From positions 434,001 through 498,000 of the forward strand of contig NZ_JAPCHX010000002.1 in NCBI RefSeq assembly GCF_026107415.2: a stretch of DNA of 64,000 bases, given 5' to 3'. The position numbers were made by a program, and so were the translations under genes. Shown piece after piece: positions 53,725-62,581 of the stretch (position 1 is its first letter; the number at the start of each line of letters is the position of its first letter). The DNA comes from Microbacterium sp. MPKO10. GTDB taxonomy: Bacteria > Actinomycetota > Actinomycetes > Actinomycetales > Microbacteriaceae. The notes below the pieces were generated by a model. It did not search any database, was not told the origin of the DNA, and saw only the letters and a list, made by a program, of their open reading frames with translations.

Positions 53725-54378
53725 CTATGCGTTGGCCTTGACCTGCTCGGCGACGGCCTCCGCAACGGTGCGGATGTCATCGTCTGTCGCTGTGCCGTAG
53801 ATCAGAATGGTGCTGGTGCCAGACTCCGTTGCGAGCGCGTACTCGACGTTGCCCTGATCACTGGGGCCGCTGCCATCCCGGTTGTCGTACACCGTCCACT
53901 CAACGCCGTCGATCGTGACGGTGGTGTCCGCAAGCGAGTCGTTCAGTTGCCTGGCCATCCACGTGGCGTCGGCGTCAAAGCCCTGTTTGATGCCGACGAA
54001 CTCTTCATCCGGTGTGATGAGGCCGATGTACCAGTACGAGATCTGCGGCGCCTCGACCGAGTTCAGCTTGGCCTGATTGCTCGTCCAGCCACTCGGGAGT
54101 TCTGGATCGAGGATCACCTCGTCGCGCGCCGACTGGGCATCCTGCGCGGCGGAGTGGAAATCAACGTCGGGAAGCAACGACGTCTCAGAGCGGGGAACGA
54201 TGAGCACGATCACGAGAACAAGAGCCAGCGTGGCGAGCAGCGAATACACGAGGTTGTTGACGGTCTTGCGCTTGCGGTAATTGCGCGAGTTCTCGTCTTT
54301 GCGTGCCGCTGTCTCTTCGGGCGTCTCAGGGCGCCCGAGCTCCGCCACGACGCGAGGCGGCTTGTTCCGTGGGCTCAT
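53725..54378 (-). CDS. DUF4245 domain membrane protein
   Basis: 217 residues. The N-terminus [20 protein letters not shown] and a basic [10 protein letters not shown] segment precede one transmembrane helix ([20 protein letters not shown]). The extracytoplasmic domain ([34 protein letters not shown]) matches the actinobacterial DUF4245 family. Its ATG overlaps the xseB stop (ATGA), so it is translationally coupled to the exonuclease genes, as in many actinobacteria. Function unknown. Confidence 0.9.
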   Translation of the reverse strand: MSPRNKPPRVVAELGRPETPEETAARKDENSRNYRKRKTVNNLVYSLLATLALVLVIVLIVPRSETSLLPDVDFHSAAQDAQSARDEVILDPELPSGWTSNQAKLNSVEAPQISYWYIGLITPDEEFVGIKQGFDADATWMARQLNDSLADTTVTIDGVEWTVYDNRDGSGPSDQGNVEYALATESGTSTILIYGTATDDDIRTVAEAVAEQVKANA

Positions 54379-54602
54379 TCGTCTTCCGCGGACTCAGCCT
54401 GGGCGACGCGGGCAGCCTCCAGGCGCTTCTTCGCTCCCAGCAGCCACTCTTCGCACCGCCCGGCAAGAGCCTCACCGCGCTCCCACAATGCCAAGGACTG
54501 CTCGAGCGTCGACGCGCCCTGCTCGAGCTCGGCGACCACGCGCACCAGTTCGTCGCGGGCGTCCTCATAGCTCAACGTCGATACATCGGGGGAAGAAGAC
54601 AT
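54375..54602 (-). CDS. xseB: Exodeoxyribonuclease VII small subunit
   Basis: 75 residues: [40 protein letters not shown] and the end [15 protein letters not shown] are the XseB pattern of two helices. It caps the large subunit XseA, encoded just upstream, in the enzyme that degrades single-stranded DNA to oligonucleotides. Confidence 0.95.
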   Translation of the reverse strand: MSSSPDVSTLSYEDARDELVRVVAELEQGASTLEQSLALWERGEALAGRCEEWLLGAKKRLEAARVAQAESAEDE

Positions 54603-54634
54603 GGTTCCATCCTAACCGCGGCGTAGCGCCGTCT

Positions 54635-55852
54635 TCATCGTTCGGCCGGGCCCTCCGACGTGGCGGCGATCGCGCCATCTGCGAGGGTGAGGGTGAGCGA
54701 CGTGCCGTGTGGAGCATCGTCCGTCGAGCGGGCGACCCGGCCATCGCTTGTCTGCGCGATGGCATACCCACGATCCAGCGTGCGCTGCGGTGAGAGTGCC
54801 CGAACGGATGCTGCCAGCTCGCTCACCCGGTTCTGCTCGCGCTCGAGCTTGCGGTCAACGAGCTCGGCCCCCCGCGCCACATAGCGGGTCAGCTCTTCGG
54901 CACGCTGATCGATGATCCAGGTGTGTGAGGCCAGTGCGGGGCGCGAGCGCAGCTGCTCCAACCGGCCGATCTCGTGAGTGATGAGCGTCGTCATGCGCCC
55001 GGTGATGCGTGCTCGCGCCTGCTGAATGATGAGCTGCTGCTCTGCGACGTCAGGGACGACGCGTTTGGCAGCATCCGTGGGCGTCGAAGCGCGAAGATCG
55101 GCGACATCGTCGAGCAGCGGCCGGTCGGCCTCGTGTCCGATGGCGCTGACGAGCGGTGTGGTGCACGCGGCGGCCGCGCGCACAACGGCCTCGTCAGAAA
55201 ACCCGAGGAGATTCTGGAAGTCGCCACCGCCGCGCGCGACGATGATCACGTCGACCTCCGGGTCGGCGTCCAGCTCAGCGATCGCCGCGACAACGTCAGC
55301 TACCGTGCGCTCACCCTGGACAGCGGCGTGGCGCACGCGGAACTCAACGGCGGGCCACCGCAGCTGCGCGTTGCGCAGGACGTCCTTCTCAGCATCCGAG
55401 TCTTTCCCCGTGACCAGTCCCACGCAGTCGGGAAGGAACGGCAGTCTCTTTTTGCGTGCCGGGTCGAAGAGTCCCTCGGACGTAAGCTGGGCGCGCAGGC
55501 GCTCCAGGCGCTCGAGGAGGTCGCCGAGGCCGACATGCTTCATCTGCAGAACTTGCACCGTGAGCGTGCCGCCCTTGACCCAGAAGTTGACCTTGACGAG
55601 GGCGACGACCCGGTCGCCCTGCTTCAGATCGGCCGGGATTTTCTGCCGGACGGACTGCCAGATCGTGAAGCTGACCGTCGCATCGGCAGAAACGTCCTTG
55701 AGCTTGCCGTAGACGTTGCGGCCCGAGACGCCCCACTGGGTGATCTCGCCTTCGATCCAGACCGTGCCGAGCCGCTCGATGTAGTCGTGGAGCTTATGGC
55801 CGAGCTCGGCGACCGGCCACGGATTCTCCATCGTCGCGGGTGCGTTCGCCAT
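54635..55852 (-). CDS. xseA: Exodeoxyribonuclease VII large subunit
   Basis: 405 residues. An N-terminal OB fold ([20 protein letters not shown], then [16 protein letters not shown]) is followed by the catalytic domain ([57 protein letters not shown]). A long coiled coil and a final [20 protein letters not shown] segment complete it. ATG 55852 has GGAAGGA upstream. It is divergent from ispH with a 43-base gap. Confidence 0.96.
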   Translation of the reverse strand: MANAPATMENPWPVAELGHKLHDYIERLGTVWIEGEITQWGVSGRNVYGKLKDVSADATVSFTIWQSVRQKIPADLKQGDRVVALVKVNFWVKGGTLTVQVLQMKHVGLGDLLERLERLRAQLTSEGLFDPARKKRLPFLPDCVGLVTGKDSDAEKDVLRNAQLRWPAVEFRVRHAAVQGERTVADVVAAIAELDADPEVDVIIVARGGGDFQNLLGFSDEAVVRAAAACTTPLVSAIGHEADRPLLDDVADLRASTPTDAAKRVVPDVAEQQLIIQQARARITGRMTTLITHEIGRLEQLRSRPALASHTWIIDQRAEELTRYVARGAELVDRKLEREQNRVSELAASVRALSPQRTLDRGYAIAQTSDGRVARSTDDAPHGTSLTLTLADGAIAATSEGPAER

Positions 55853-55882
55853 GTTCTGGGTCCTTCCTCAGTCGCTGCCGCC

Positions 55883-55888
55883 TAGAAT
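55883..55888 (+). promoter_or_regulatory. -10 box of leaderless ispH
   Basis: TAGAAT ends 7 bases before GTG 55896. Confidence 0.6.
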
Positions 55889-55895
55889 CGGGGGT

Positions 55896-56957
55896 GTGAG
55901 CGATGTGACAATCAACCTTCCGATGCCGAGAGTCCCCGGAGCTACGTCAAAGCTCAAGGATATCCCGGTCGACGGCAGCAAGCGGGTGCTCCTGGCCGCA
56001 CCGCGGGGGTACTGCGCCGGGGTCGATCGTGCCGTGATCGCCGTTGAGAAGGCTCTTGAACGCTACGGGGCGCCCGTCTACGTGCGCAAGCAGATCGTGC
56101 ACAACATCCACGTCGTGACCGAACTCGAGACGAAGGGCGCGATCTTCGTCGACGAGGTCGATGAGGTTCCGCCGGGCGCGCACGTCGTCTTCAGCGCCCA
56201 CGGCGTGTCACCGGCCGTTGTGAATGCGGCATCCGATCGTGGGCTTCAGGCCATCGACGCGACGTGTCCCCTTGTCACCAAGGTGCACAAAGAGGCTGTG
56301 CGATTCGCGCGCAACGACTACGAGATTCTGCTGATCGGTCACGACGGTCACGAAGAAGTCGAGGGAACTGCGGGGGAGGCACCCGACCACGTCACGCTCG
56401 TGGGCAGCCCGGACGAGGCCGACACGGTTGAGGTGCGCGACCCGGACAAGGTGGTGTGGCTGTCGCAGACGACACTGTCTGTCGACGAGACCATGCAGAC
56501 CGTCGACCGGCTGCGTGCCCGATTCCCGAACCTGCAGGATCCGCCGAGTGACGACATCTGCTACGCCACCCAGAACCGGCAGGTCGCCATCAAGAAGGTG
56601 GCGACGGATGCTGACCTGGTCATCGTCGTCGGATCGGCGAACTCGTCGAACTCGGTGCGGCTCGTTGAGGTGGCGCTTGAGCAGGGCGCACAGGCCGCGC
56701 ACCGCATCGACTACGCGTACGAACTCCAGCAGGAGTGGTTTGACGGTGTGCGCACCGTCGGAGTGACAAGCGGAGCATCGGTTCCCGAGGTGCTCGTCGA
56801 CGAGGTTCTGCTCGCGCTCGCCGAGGCGGGCTATGCCGATGTCGAGCAGATCACCACGGCCGAAGAGGATCTCGTGTTCTCTCTGCCGAAAGAGCTTCGC
56901 ACGACAGTGAATGGAGATCGCGATGCGCGTGCGCTTGGTGGGCGCACCCGCAGCTGA
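55896..56957 (+). CDS. ispH: 4-Hydroxy-3-methylbut-2-enyl diphosphate reductase
   Basis: Last step of the MEP isoprenoid pathway, making IPP and DMAPP through a [4Fe-4S] centre. 353 residues. The three cluster cysteines are in [34 protein letters not shown] and [16 protein letters not shown]. Conserved [20 protein letters not shown] and [17 protein letters not shown] are also present. GTG 55896 is chosen because TAGAAT lies 7 bases upstream; the frame is open 45 bases further back. Confidence 0.97.
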   Translation: MSDVTINLPMPRVPGATSKLKDIPVDGSKRVLLAAPRGYCAGVDRAVIAVEKALERYGAPVYVRKQIVHNIHVVTELETKGAIFVDEVDEVPPGAHVVFSAHGVSPAVVNAASDRGLQAIDATCPLVTKVHKEAVRFARNDYEILLIGHDGHEEVEGTAGEAPDHVTLVGSPDEADTVEVRDPDKVVWLSQTTLSVDETMQTVDRLRARFPNLQDPPSDDICYATQNRQVAIKKVATDADLVIVVGSANSSNSVRLVEVALEQGAQAAHRIDYAYELQQEWFDGVRTVGVTSGASVPEVLVDEVLLALAEAGYADVEQITTAEEDLVFSLPKELRTTVNGDRDARALGGRTRS

Positions 56958-56963
56958 CAGCCT

Positions 56964-57677
56964 ATGAGTGACAACGAATCAGACGAACGCCCTCGCCCGG
57001 CATACGGCGAGTATGCGAATGAGAAGCGGAAGCGTCCGCAGTTCGGGGAGTATGCGACTCCCGAGCAGCAGCGCGCCGCGATCCGCGTGCCGGCGAGCGA
57101 TGATAACGAGTCAGTTCCGATCGAGAAGCACGACGACAGCGTCCGCACGGATGACCGGACGCGAAACGAGGGCACACGCCCGGACCACCGTGCCGGCAAC
57201 GCGGAGCAGGAACCCGACCAGCGTCCCCATCAGTGGCCGAATCACCAGAAGAACCAGCAGGCGGCACCCGCAGACACCGATCCGGTCGCCGAAGCCCGAC
57301 GCCGGACTGATCGGTTCTCGACGTACATCCTGCTCGGCGTCGGTCTCTTCAGCGTGCTGTCGACGGCGCCGTCACTGCTGCAGCTGCCGAAGATGCTCAC
57401 TCAGGCGTACGGACAGTTCGGCATGGGGGAGTACACGAACACCGAGCTCGCCACGACGATCGGGTGGGTCATCCTGATCGTCTACGCCGGTCTCTGGGTC
57501 GTCGCACTTCTGCTGTCGCTGCGGCGGCTCGCCGCGCGCAAGACCACGTGGTGGGTCCCGTTCGTCATCGGCGTCGTCGCGAACCTGGTCTATCTCATTC
57601 TGCTGACGGTCGCGATGGTGAACGACCCGGCCTTCATGCAGTACGTGAACGGCATCGCGCAGGGAACAGCAGGCTGA
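56964..57677 (+). CDS. DUF6264 membrane protein
   Basis: 237 residues. The N-terminal half is hydrophilic and holds a repeated motif, RPRPAYGEYANEK and KRPQFGEYATPEQQ. After a Gln/His/Asn-rich linker come three transmembrane helices (TYILLGVGLFSVLSTAPSLL, IGWVILIVYAGLWVVALLLS, WVPFVIGVVANLVYLILLTV). The YGEYA motif plus three helices fit the Microbacteriaceae family DUF6264. It starts 6 bases after the ispH stop, so it is probably cotranscribed. Function unknown. Confidence 0.85.
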   Translation: MSDNESDERPRPAYGEYANEKRKRPQFGEYATPEQQRAAIRVPASDDNESVPIEKHDDSVRTDDRTRNEGTRPDHRAGNAEQEPDQRPHQWPNHQKNQQAAPADTDPVAEARRRTDRFSTYILLGVGLFSVLSTAPSLLQLPKMLTQAYGQFGMGEYTNTELATTIGWVILIVYAGLWVVALLLSLRRLAARKTTWWVPFVIGVVANLVYLILLTVAMVNDPAFMQYVNGIAQGTAG

Positions 57678-57697
57678 CCGTTGTTTGATCTGCAGGT

Positions 57698-58017
57698 CAG
57701 TTGACCTGATGAGGTGTCGGGGCTGGCCGCCACGCGAACCGCAGACGGAGTCAGACCTGCCTTCTGCATCGCGTCTGTGTGGGTGATCGTGCGGCACGGA
57801 CGCAGTGAGGCGGTAATTCACAGCCATTCTCTGCAACTCACGTGCCAGCGCGCGGATGCGGGGTGCGGGGACACCCGGTCTGACGAGAGGGCGGAATGCT
57901 GTCGCGGCATGCTCCGTTGTCGCTCCGCAACGTGAGAAGACACGATCGGCCCCTGTCGAGGTGCGGCAGAAGGGCCGATCGTGGAGTCTCACCTGTGGTG
58001 AGAGATAGAGCCCCAGG
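57698..58017. repeat. Direct repeat copy 1 (R1), ending in a long hairpin
   Basis: About 320 bases that align with 59900-60207. The stretch from roughly 57767 to 58000 differs at only a handful of positions. It ends in a long inverted repeat (57932-57992): GTGAGA plus CACGATCGGCCC pair with GGGCCGATCGTG plus TCTCAC around a 19-base loop. The copy lies between the convergent DUF6264 and alpha/beta hydrolase genes. No convincing gene is inside it. From 58018 to 58178 I see nothing recognisable. Confidence 0.85.
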
Positions 58018-58178
58018 CGCCCAGGCCCACACGCATACCGAGGGCAATGCACTAACGACGAGCAGGTGGTCAATCTCGTGTACGTCGCCAATTCGTCTGA
58101 ACCGCCTTTCGCGACGAATGCGGACCGTATCTGCGTCGAGGGCAGGGGACTCCCCGACACTCGCGAGCTTGGTCAGCG

Positions 58179-58964
58179 TCATGCGGCCGAGAGACTGTTC
58201 GCGAACGACTCGATCACCGAGACCAGTTCGGTCGGAGCCTCCAGGGGGATGAGATGGCCGGTACGCGGAATAACAATCAGCTCGGAGTGCGCAAGGTAGG
58301 GCAGCAGATTGCGGCGCAGCACGTCCGTCGGCTCCACCTGGTCGTACTCGCCAGTGACGACCAGGGCAGGAACCGTCGCTTGCGAGGTCTCCGCGCTGAT
58401 GTCCTGGGCGATGCCGTGGAGCGGCCATTCTGCCGCGGCAGCCGCGGCACTGCTTCGGGAATCTTGCACAATCTGCGTCTTCACAGTGTCAGCGAGGGAC
58501 GTGGCGGTGAGGACGTTGTCGCGTGCCCATGCAGCGGATTCGTCGCTGTCGTAAGCGTGTGAAAGTCCTTCCTGATGTTCGGGCGTGATCTCATCGGCCG
58601 GCCTGGCCGGCGCTGAGCCGACGAGTACGATGCCGCGCAGGCCATTCGGATGCGCCGACGCGACGAGCTGGGCTACCTTGCCACCCATGGAATGTCCCAC
58701 CAGCATGTAGTCGGCGATCTCGGCATCCGCGATGACATTCAACGTGTCGTTCGTGAGCTGCTGCAGCGAATAGGGACCGGGGAGAGAGCTCGACCTGCCC
58801 CATCCTCGGGAGTCAATGGTGAGGATGTCGCGTCCGCCGAGGCCGGTGATGACGGATGCCCAGGTACGAGCCGAGCCACCCCAGTAGTGCACGAAGACCA
58901 GTGTTGGTCCGGTTCCGTGCACATGGTCGTACACCGGTAAGTCGTTTGTCATTGATGCGTTCAT
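58179..58964 (-). CDS. Alpha/beta hydrolase
   Basis: 261 residues. VFVHYWGGSARTWASVI gives the oxyanion region, DYMLVGHSMGGKVAQLVASA holds the nucleophile Ser, VTGEYDQVEP supplies the acid, and IVIPRTGHLIPLEAP the catalytic His. The family covers esterases, dehalogenases and C-C hydrolases; substrate unknown. It is divergent from an AraC-type regulator across a 92-base gap, and the pair sits between direct repeats R1 and R2. Regulation by the neighbour is likely. Confidence 0.92.
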   Translation of the reverse strand: MNASMTNDLPVYDHVHGTGPTLVFVHYWGGSARTWASVITGLGGRDILTIDSRGWGRSSSLPGPYSLQQLTNDTLNVIADAEIADYMLVGHSMGGKVAQLVASAHPNGLRGIVLVGSAPARPADEITPEHQEGLSHAYDSDESAAWARDNVLTATSLADTVKTQIVQDSRSSAAAAAAEWPLHGIAQDISAETSQATVPALVVTGEYDQVEPTDVLRRNLLPYLAHSELIVIPRTGHLIPLEAPTELVSVIESFANSLSAA

Positions 58965-59056
58965 CGCTGGCTTCCCATCGATTGTTTTTTATGGTCTTGG
59001 TGCTTTACAGTCAACAGCGATATTTGCGACGTGGCAGTAGGTCTTGTGGACAAGGA

Positions 59057-59911
59057 ATGGTGAAAACTGGACCAGTGACAACGATTCAACAGATGACCTA
59101 CCATCCGGTTGACGGATCGTCCGCTCCCCTAGAGATGATGACGTTCGATGCGCTCCGGGCGGCGAACGACGGCGGCACCCAGAGAGCTGACTTTGTCGTC
59201 GTTGCTGTCGTTATGGCGGGGCATGGCCTGGTCGACATCGATTTCGCCACCCACGCCCTTTCGGCGCGATCTGTCGTGTGGATCGCGCCCGGCGCAGTTC
59301 ACCGCTGGTCCGATATCGATGATCTGCGCGGTGAGCTTGTGCTGTTCACACCAACTGCACCAGTCTCATTCGCGACTCGAGAGCGTGCAGTGACGTTCGA
59401 CGCCGACGCCGCGTGGACGGCAAGTGGCGAGTCGTGGCCATTCATCATCGCGGGTCTTGAGCACCTCCGTGTGGAAGCTTCGTCGCAAGCAGGGGGAGCC
59501 GCGGCGGAAATCCCGACGATCCTGCTGTCCGCACTGATCGCCAGGCTCGGACCGTCGGCTCCGTCGAGCAGCCCACGTGACTCTGCGTATCAACTGTTCC
59601 GCGCCTCGGTCGAGGAGAACTTTCGCGCGCATCATGACGTCGGCTTCTATGCGCACAGGCTCGGGTATGCAGCGCGGACGCTGTCGCGCGCATGCGTGCG
59701 GGCCACAGGGCGTACAGCGAAGGCGGTGATCACGGAGCGTGTCATACTCGAGGCGAAACGCCTGCTCGCGCACGATCGGCTGACAGCAGCGCAATGCGCC
59801 GCTGCACTTGGATTCGCCGATGCGTCGGTCTTCTCCGCTTTCTTCCACCGCGAGTGCGGAATCAGACCGGGTCGCTGGCAGGCCCGGACATTCGCGAGTC
59901 AGCTGACGTGA
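59057..59911 (+). CDS. AraC-family transcriptional regulator
   Basis: 284 residues. The N-terminal cupin-like sensor (FVVVAVVMAGHGLVDIDFAT, WIAPGAVHRWSDIDDL) is followed by the two helix-turn-helices of AraC proteins (VGFYAHRLGYAARTLSRACV; ECGIRPGRWQARTF near the end, with AAQCAAALGFADASVFSAFF between). The start is uncertain: ATG 59057 directly abuts AAGGA, while GTG 59060 and GTG 59078 also fit. It probably controls the divergent hydrolase. Its last codons form the left edge of repeat R2. Confidence 0.9.
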   Translation: MVKTGPVTTIQQMTYHPVDGSSAPLEMMTFDALRAANDGGTQRADFVVVAVVMAGHGLVDIDFATHALSARSVVWIAPGAVHRWSDIDDLRGELVLFTPTAPVSFATRERAVTFDADAAWTASGESWPFIIAGLEHLRVEASSQAGGAAAEIPTILLSALIARLGPSAPSSSPRDSAYQLFRASVEENFRAHHDVGFYAHRLGYAARTLSRACVRATGRTAKAVITERVILEAKRLLAHDRLTAAQCAAALGFADASVFSAFFHRECGIRPGRWQARTFASQLT

Positions 59912-60207
59912 GGTGCAGAAACTGGCCGCTGTGGGAACCGCCGACGGATTCAGAACTACCGTCTGTAACGCGTCTGTGTGGGTGATCGTGCGGCACGGAC
60001 GCGATGAGGCGGTAATTCACAGCCATTCCCTGCAACTCACGTGCCAGCGCGCGGATGCGGGGTGCGGAGACACCCGGTCTGACGAGAGGGCGGAATGCTG
60101 TCGCGGCATGCTCCGTTGTCGTTCCGGAAAGTGAGATGACACGATCGGCCCCTGTCGAGGTGCGGCAGAAGGGCCGATCGTGGAGTCTCAGCTGTGGGTG
60201 AGGGATG
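59900..60207. repeat. Direct repeat copy 2 (R2), ending in a long hairpin
   Basis: Second copy of the sequence at 57698-58017, with the same hairpin at 60131-60191. The left edge overlaps the stop of the AraC gene (CAGCTGACGTGA against CAGTTGACCTGATGA in R1). It lies between the convergent AraC and fba genes. R1 and R2 have the same orientation. Confidence 0.85.
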
Positions 60208-60250
60208 GTGAGGGACGAAGCTGCGTTCCGCGACGTGGTATACACAAAAA

Positions 60251-60291
60251 ACGGCGGATGCTGTCGGGCGAGGCCCGACAGCATCCGCCGT
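60251..60291 (-). terminator. Intrinsic terminator of fba
   Basis: ACGGCGGATGCTGTCGGGC (60251-60269) and its exact reverse complement (60273-60291) form a perfect 19-base-pair stem closed by a 3-base loop. On the minus strand it is followed by a run of T (complement of 60245-60250), a classical rho-independent signal 18 bases after the fba stop. The stem contains the octamer GGATGCTG. Confidence 0.93.
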
Positions 60292-60309
60292 CTGTGAATC
60301 CCGAGCGAC

Positions 60310-61341
60310 TCAGATCGTGAGCGAGTTGCCTTTCGAACCGAGGTGGCCCGCCGACTCGACAACGCGAGCGGCCATCGCCGTCTCAGCCACCTTGCCCCAG
60401 GCGCGCGGGTCGTACTTCTTCTTGTTGCCGACCTCGCCATCGATCTTGAGAACGCCCTCGTAGTTCTCGAACATGTAACCGGCGATCGACCGCGTGAACG
60501 CGTACTGGGTGTCGGTGTCGACGTTCATCTTGATGACGCCGTTGTTCACGGCCTCAGCGATCTCAGCATCCGTCGAACCGGAGCCGCCGTGGAAGACGAG
60601 GTCGAGCGGCTTTGCTCCCGTGCCGAACTTCTCGGCGATGCCGGCCTGGATCTCGCCAAGCAGCTCCGGGCGCAGCTTGACGTTGCCCGGCTTGTACACG
60701 CCGTGCACGTTGCCGAAGGTGAGCGCCGCGATGTAACGACCGTTCTCTCCGAGCCCGAGGGCCTCGACAGCCTTGGTGACGTCGCCGACCGTCGTGTACA
60801 GAGCCTCGTTGGTGCCCTCGTGCTTTACGCCGTCTTCTTCGCCGCCCACGACGCCGATCTCGACCTCGAGGATGGCGTTGATCGCCTTCGTGCGCTTGAG
60901 CATGTCTTCGGCGATCTGAATGTTCTCGTCGAGCGGCACGGCCGAGCCGTCCCACATGTGCGACTGGAAGATTGGGTTGCGACCGGCCTTGACCTCTTCT
61001 TCGCTCGCGGCGATGAGCGGCATGACGAAGTCGTCGAGGGCGTTCTTGGGGCAGTGGTCCGTGTGCAGTGCGACCGTGATGGGGTAGTTGTCGGCAATCT
61101 CATGAACGAACTTGGCGAAGGCGAGAGCGCCCGACGCTCGGTTCTTGACGGTGTGCCCGGCGAAGTAGTCTGCGCCGCCCGTCGTCACCTGGATGATGCC
61201 GTCTGAACCGGCCTCCGTGAGTCCTTGCAGCACTGCGTGAATGGTCTGCGAGCTCGAGACGTTGAACGCCGGGAACGCAAAGCCCTTGGACTTGGCGTTG
61301 TCGAGCATCTGTGCGTACTGCTCCGGGGTTGCAATGGGCAT
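60310..61341 (-). CDS. fba: Class II fructose-bisphosphate aldolase
   Basis: Zinc-dependent cleavage of fructose 1,6-bisphosphate in glycolysis, reversed in gluconeogenesis. 343 residues: AFPAFNVSSSQTIHAVLQGL, the zinc/catalytic TVALHTDHCPKNALDDFV, EVEIGVVGGEEDGV, TFGNVHGVYKPGNVKLRP, LVFHGGSGSTDAEIAEAVNN and GVIKMNVDTDTQYAFT. ATG 61341 has AGGAGAAG upstream. It is divergent from two fructose-bisphosphatase genes, an arrangement that balances glycolysis against gluconeogenesis. Confidence 0.98.
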   Translation of the reverse strand: MPIATPEQYAQMLDNAKSKGFAFPAFNVSSSQTIHAVLQGLTEAGSDGIIQVTTGGADYFAGHTVKNRASGALAFAKFVHEIADNYPITVALHTDHCPKNALDDFVMPLIAASEEEVKAGRNPIFQSHMWDGSAVPLDENIQIAEDMLKRTKAINAILEVEIGVVGGEEDGVKHEGTNEALYTTVGDVTKAVEALGLGENGRYIAALTFGNVHGVYKPGNVKLRPELLGEIQAGIAEKFGTGAKPLDLVFHGGSGSTDAEIAEAVNNGVIKMNVDTDTQYAFTRSIAGYMFENYEGVLKIDGEVGNKKKYDPRAWGKVAETAMAARVVESAGHLGSKGNSLTI

Positions 61342-61426
61342 GACTTCTCCTAGCGGGGCGTGACTTTGGTTGCCCCCACAGCTTACTGATGCCGCGCAGC
61401 ACCTCGCACCCCGTGACGCGCTGCGG

Positions 61427-61432
61427 GATGAT
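61427..61432 (+). promoter_or_regulatory. -10 box of the first, leaderless glpX gene
   Basis: GATGAT ends 6 bases before ATG 61439; no ribosome site is seen. Confidence 0.4.
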
Positions 61433-61438
61433 GGGCAG

Positions 61439-62383
61439 ATGAACTTCGAGGCGAGCAACCGGGCGCTGCACGACCATTTCCTCCGGATTACAGAGCAGGC
61501 TGCCGTCGCAGCATCCGCGTATGTCGGCTCGGGCGACAAGCTCGCTGTCGACGACGCGGCCGTGCAGGCGATGCGCCTGGCTTTTGAAGAGGTCCCGGTG
61601 AGCGCGCGGATCGTCGTGGGCGAGGGCGAGAAGGACCGGGCACCGATGCTGTACACGGGGGAAGAGCTGGGAGCCGGTGGACCGGAGGTCGATGTCGCCG
61701 TTGACCCCGTCGACGGCACGCGGCTCGCCGCGCAGAACCTCCCGGGCTCCGTCGCTGTCATGACGCTTGCGCCGCGCGGGAGCCTGTTCGACCCCGGGCG
61801 CGTCTTCTACATGGAGAAGCTCGTCACCACTGCGGCAGGAGCGACACTTTCGCTCGAACGGTCGCTGACCGAGAACCTGATGATCCTCGCCTCTGAGCTC
61901 GGCCGACCGGTCAGCAAGCTCCGGGTGGCGGTGCAGGATCGCCCGCGAAACAGGCGATATCTCACCGAGATTGCGGATGCTGGTGCCGAGCCTGTGCCGT
62001 TCGCTGACGGAGACGTCGTGGAGTCGCTGCGCGCGGCCCGTGGCGACGGCATCGACATGCTCATTGGTATCGGAGGAGCGCCCGAGGGGGTGCTGACCTC
62101 CGTCCCCGTCGCGGCGCTCGGCGGCCATATGCAGGGGCGCCTGGCTCCGCAGACCGACGGGGAGAAGGCCCAGGCGGATGCTGTCGGCCAACGCTATGGC
62201 GACATTCTGCGCCTCGGCGACCTCGCGGCCGAGCCGGGGGTCTTCGTGCTGTCGGCGGTCACTGCCGCTGCTGGACTCGACGGTCCGACGCGCGAGCAGG
62301 GCGAGGTCGCCGTGCACAGCCTGGTGATCGACGCGAGCGGCGAGCCGCGGCGCGTCGCCTGGCGGCATCCGGTCACGCGCTGA
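61439..62383 (+). CDS. Class II fructose-1,6-bisphosphatase-like protein, first of two
   Basis: 314 residues of the GlpX family: AASAYVGSGDKLAVDDAAVQ, VVGEGEKDRAPMLYTGEELG, the metal site VDVAVDPVDGTRLAAQNLPG, VFYMEKLVTTAAG and IGIGGAPEGVLTSVPVAALG. It keeps the DPxDGT and GEGEKD residues, but the DPVDGT segment is followed by RLAAQNLPGS, where the second copy has SLTAAGRQNA. It is shorter than the second copy (314 against 331). It may have a different phosphatase substrate. ATG 61439 fits a leaderless start. Confidence 0.9.
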   Translation: MNFEASNRALHDHFLRITEQAAVAASAYVGSGDKLAVDDAAVQAMRLAFEEVPVSARIVVGEGEKDRAPMLYTGEELGAGGPEVDVAVDPVDGTRLAAQNLPGSVAVMTLAPRGSLFDPGRVFYMEKLVTTAAGATLSLERSLTENLMILASELGRPVSKLRVAVQDRPRNRRYLTEIADAGAEPVPFADGDVVESLRAARGDGIDMLIGIGGAPEGVLTSVPVAALGGHMQGRLAPQTDGEKAQADAVGQRYGDILRLGDLAAEPGVFVLSAVTAAAGLDGPTREQGEVAVHSLVIDASGEPRRVAWRHPVTR

Positions 62384-62581
62384 CTCTAGAACGTCGAATG
62401 ATTCTGGCGCCACTGAAGGATTCTGAATACGCACGGGATTCGGGGCATACGTGACCTGCGCGACACCGTGCACACCCGTGCACAGTTGTTCATGTGGTCA
62501 TGCCAGAACAGTGACGCGGTTAGGCTGATAGTGGCGTGGACGTCCGGCCAATTCGTTATCACCGCCAAAACAGAGGACATC

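Noticed and set aside
57714-60134. Plus-strand 73-residue ORFs inside R1 and R2
   Set aside because: They are alike because the DNA is repeated; Cys/Arg-rich, no ribosome sites and different ends, so coding is not supported.
61100-62473. 457-residue minus-strand frame
   Set aside because: Antisense to the first glpX and overlapping fba; no independent evidence.
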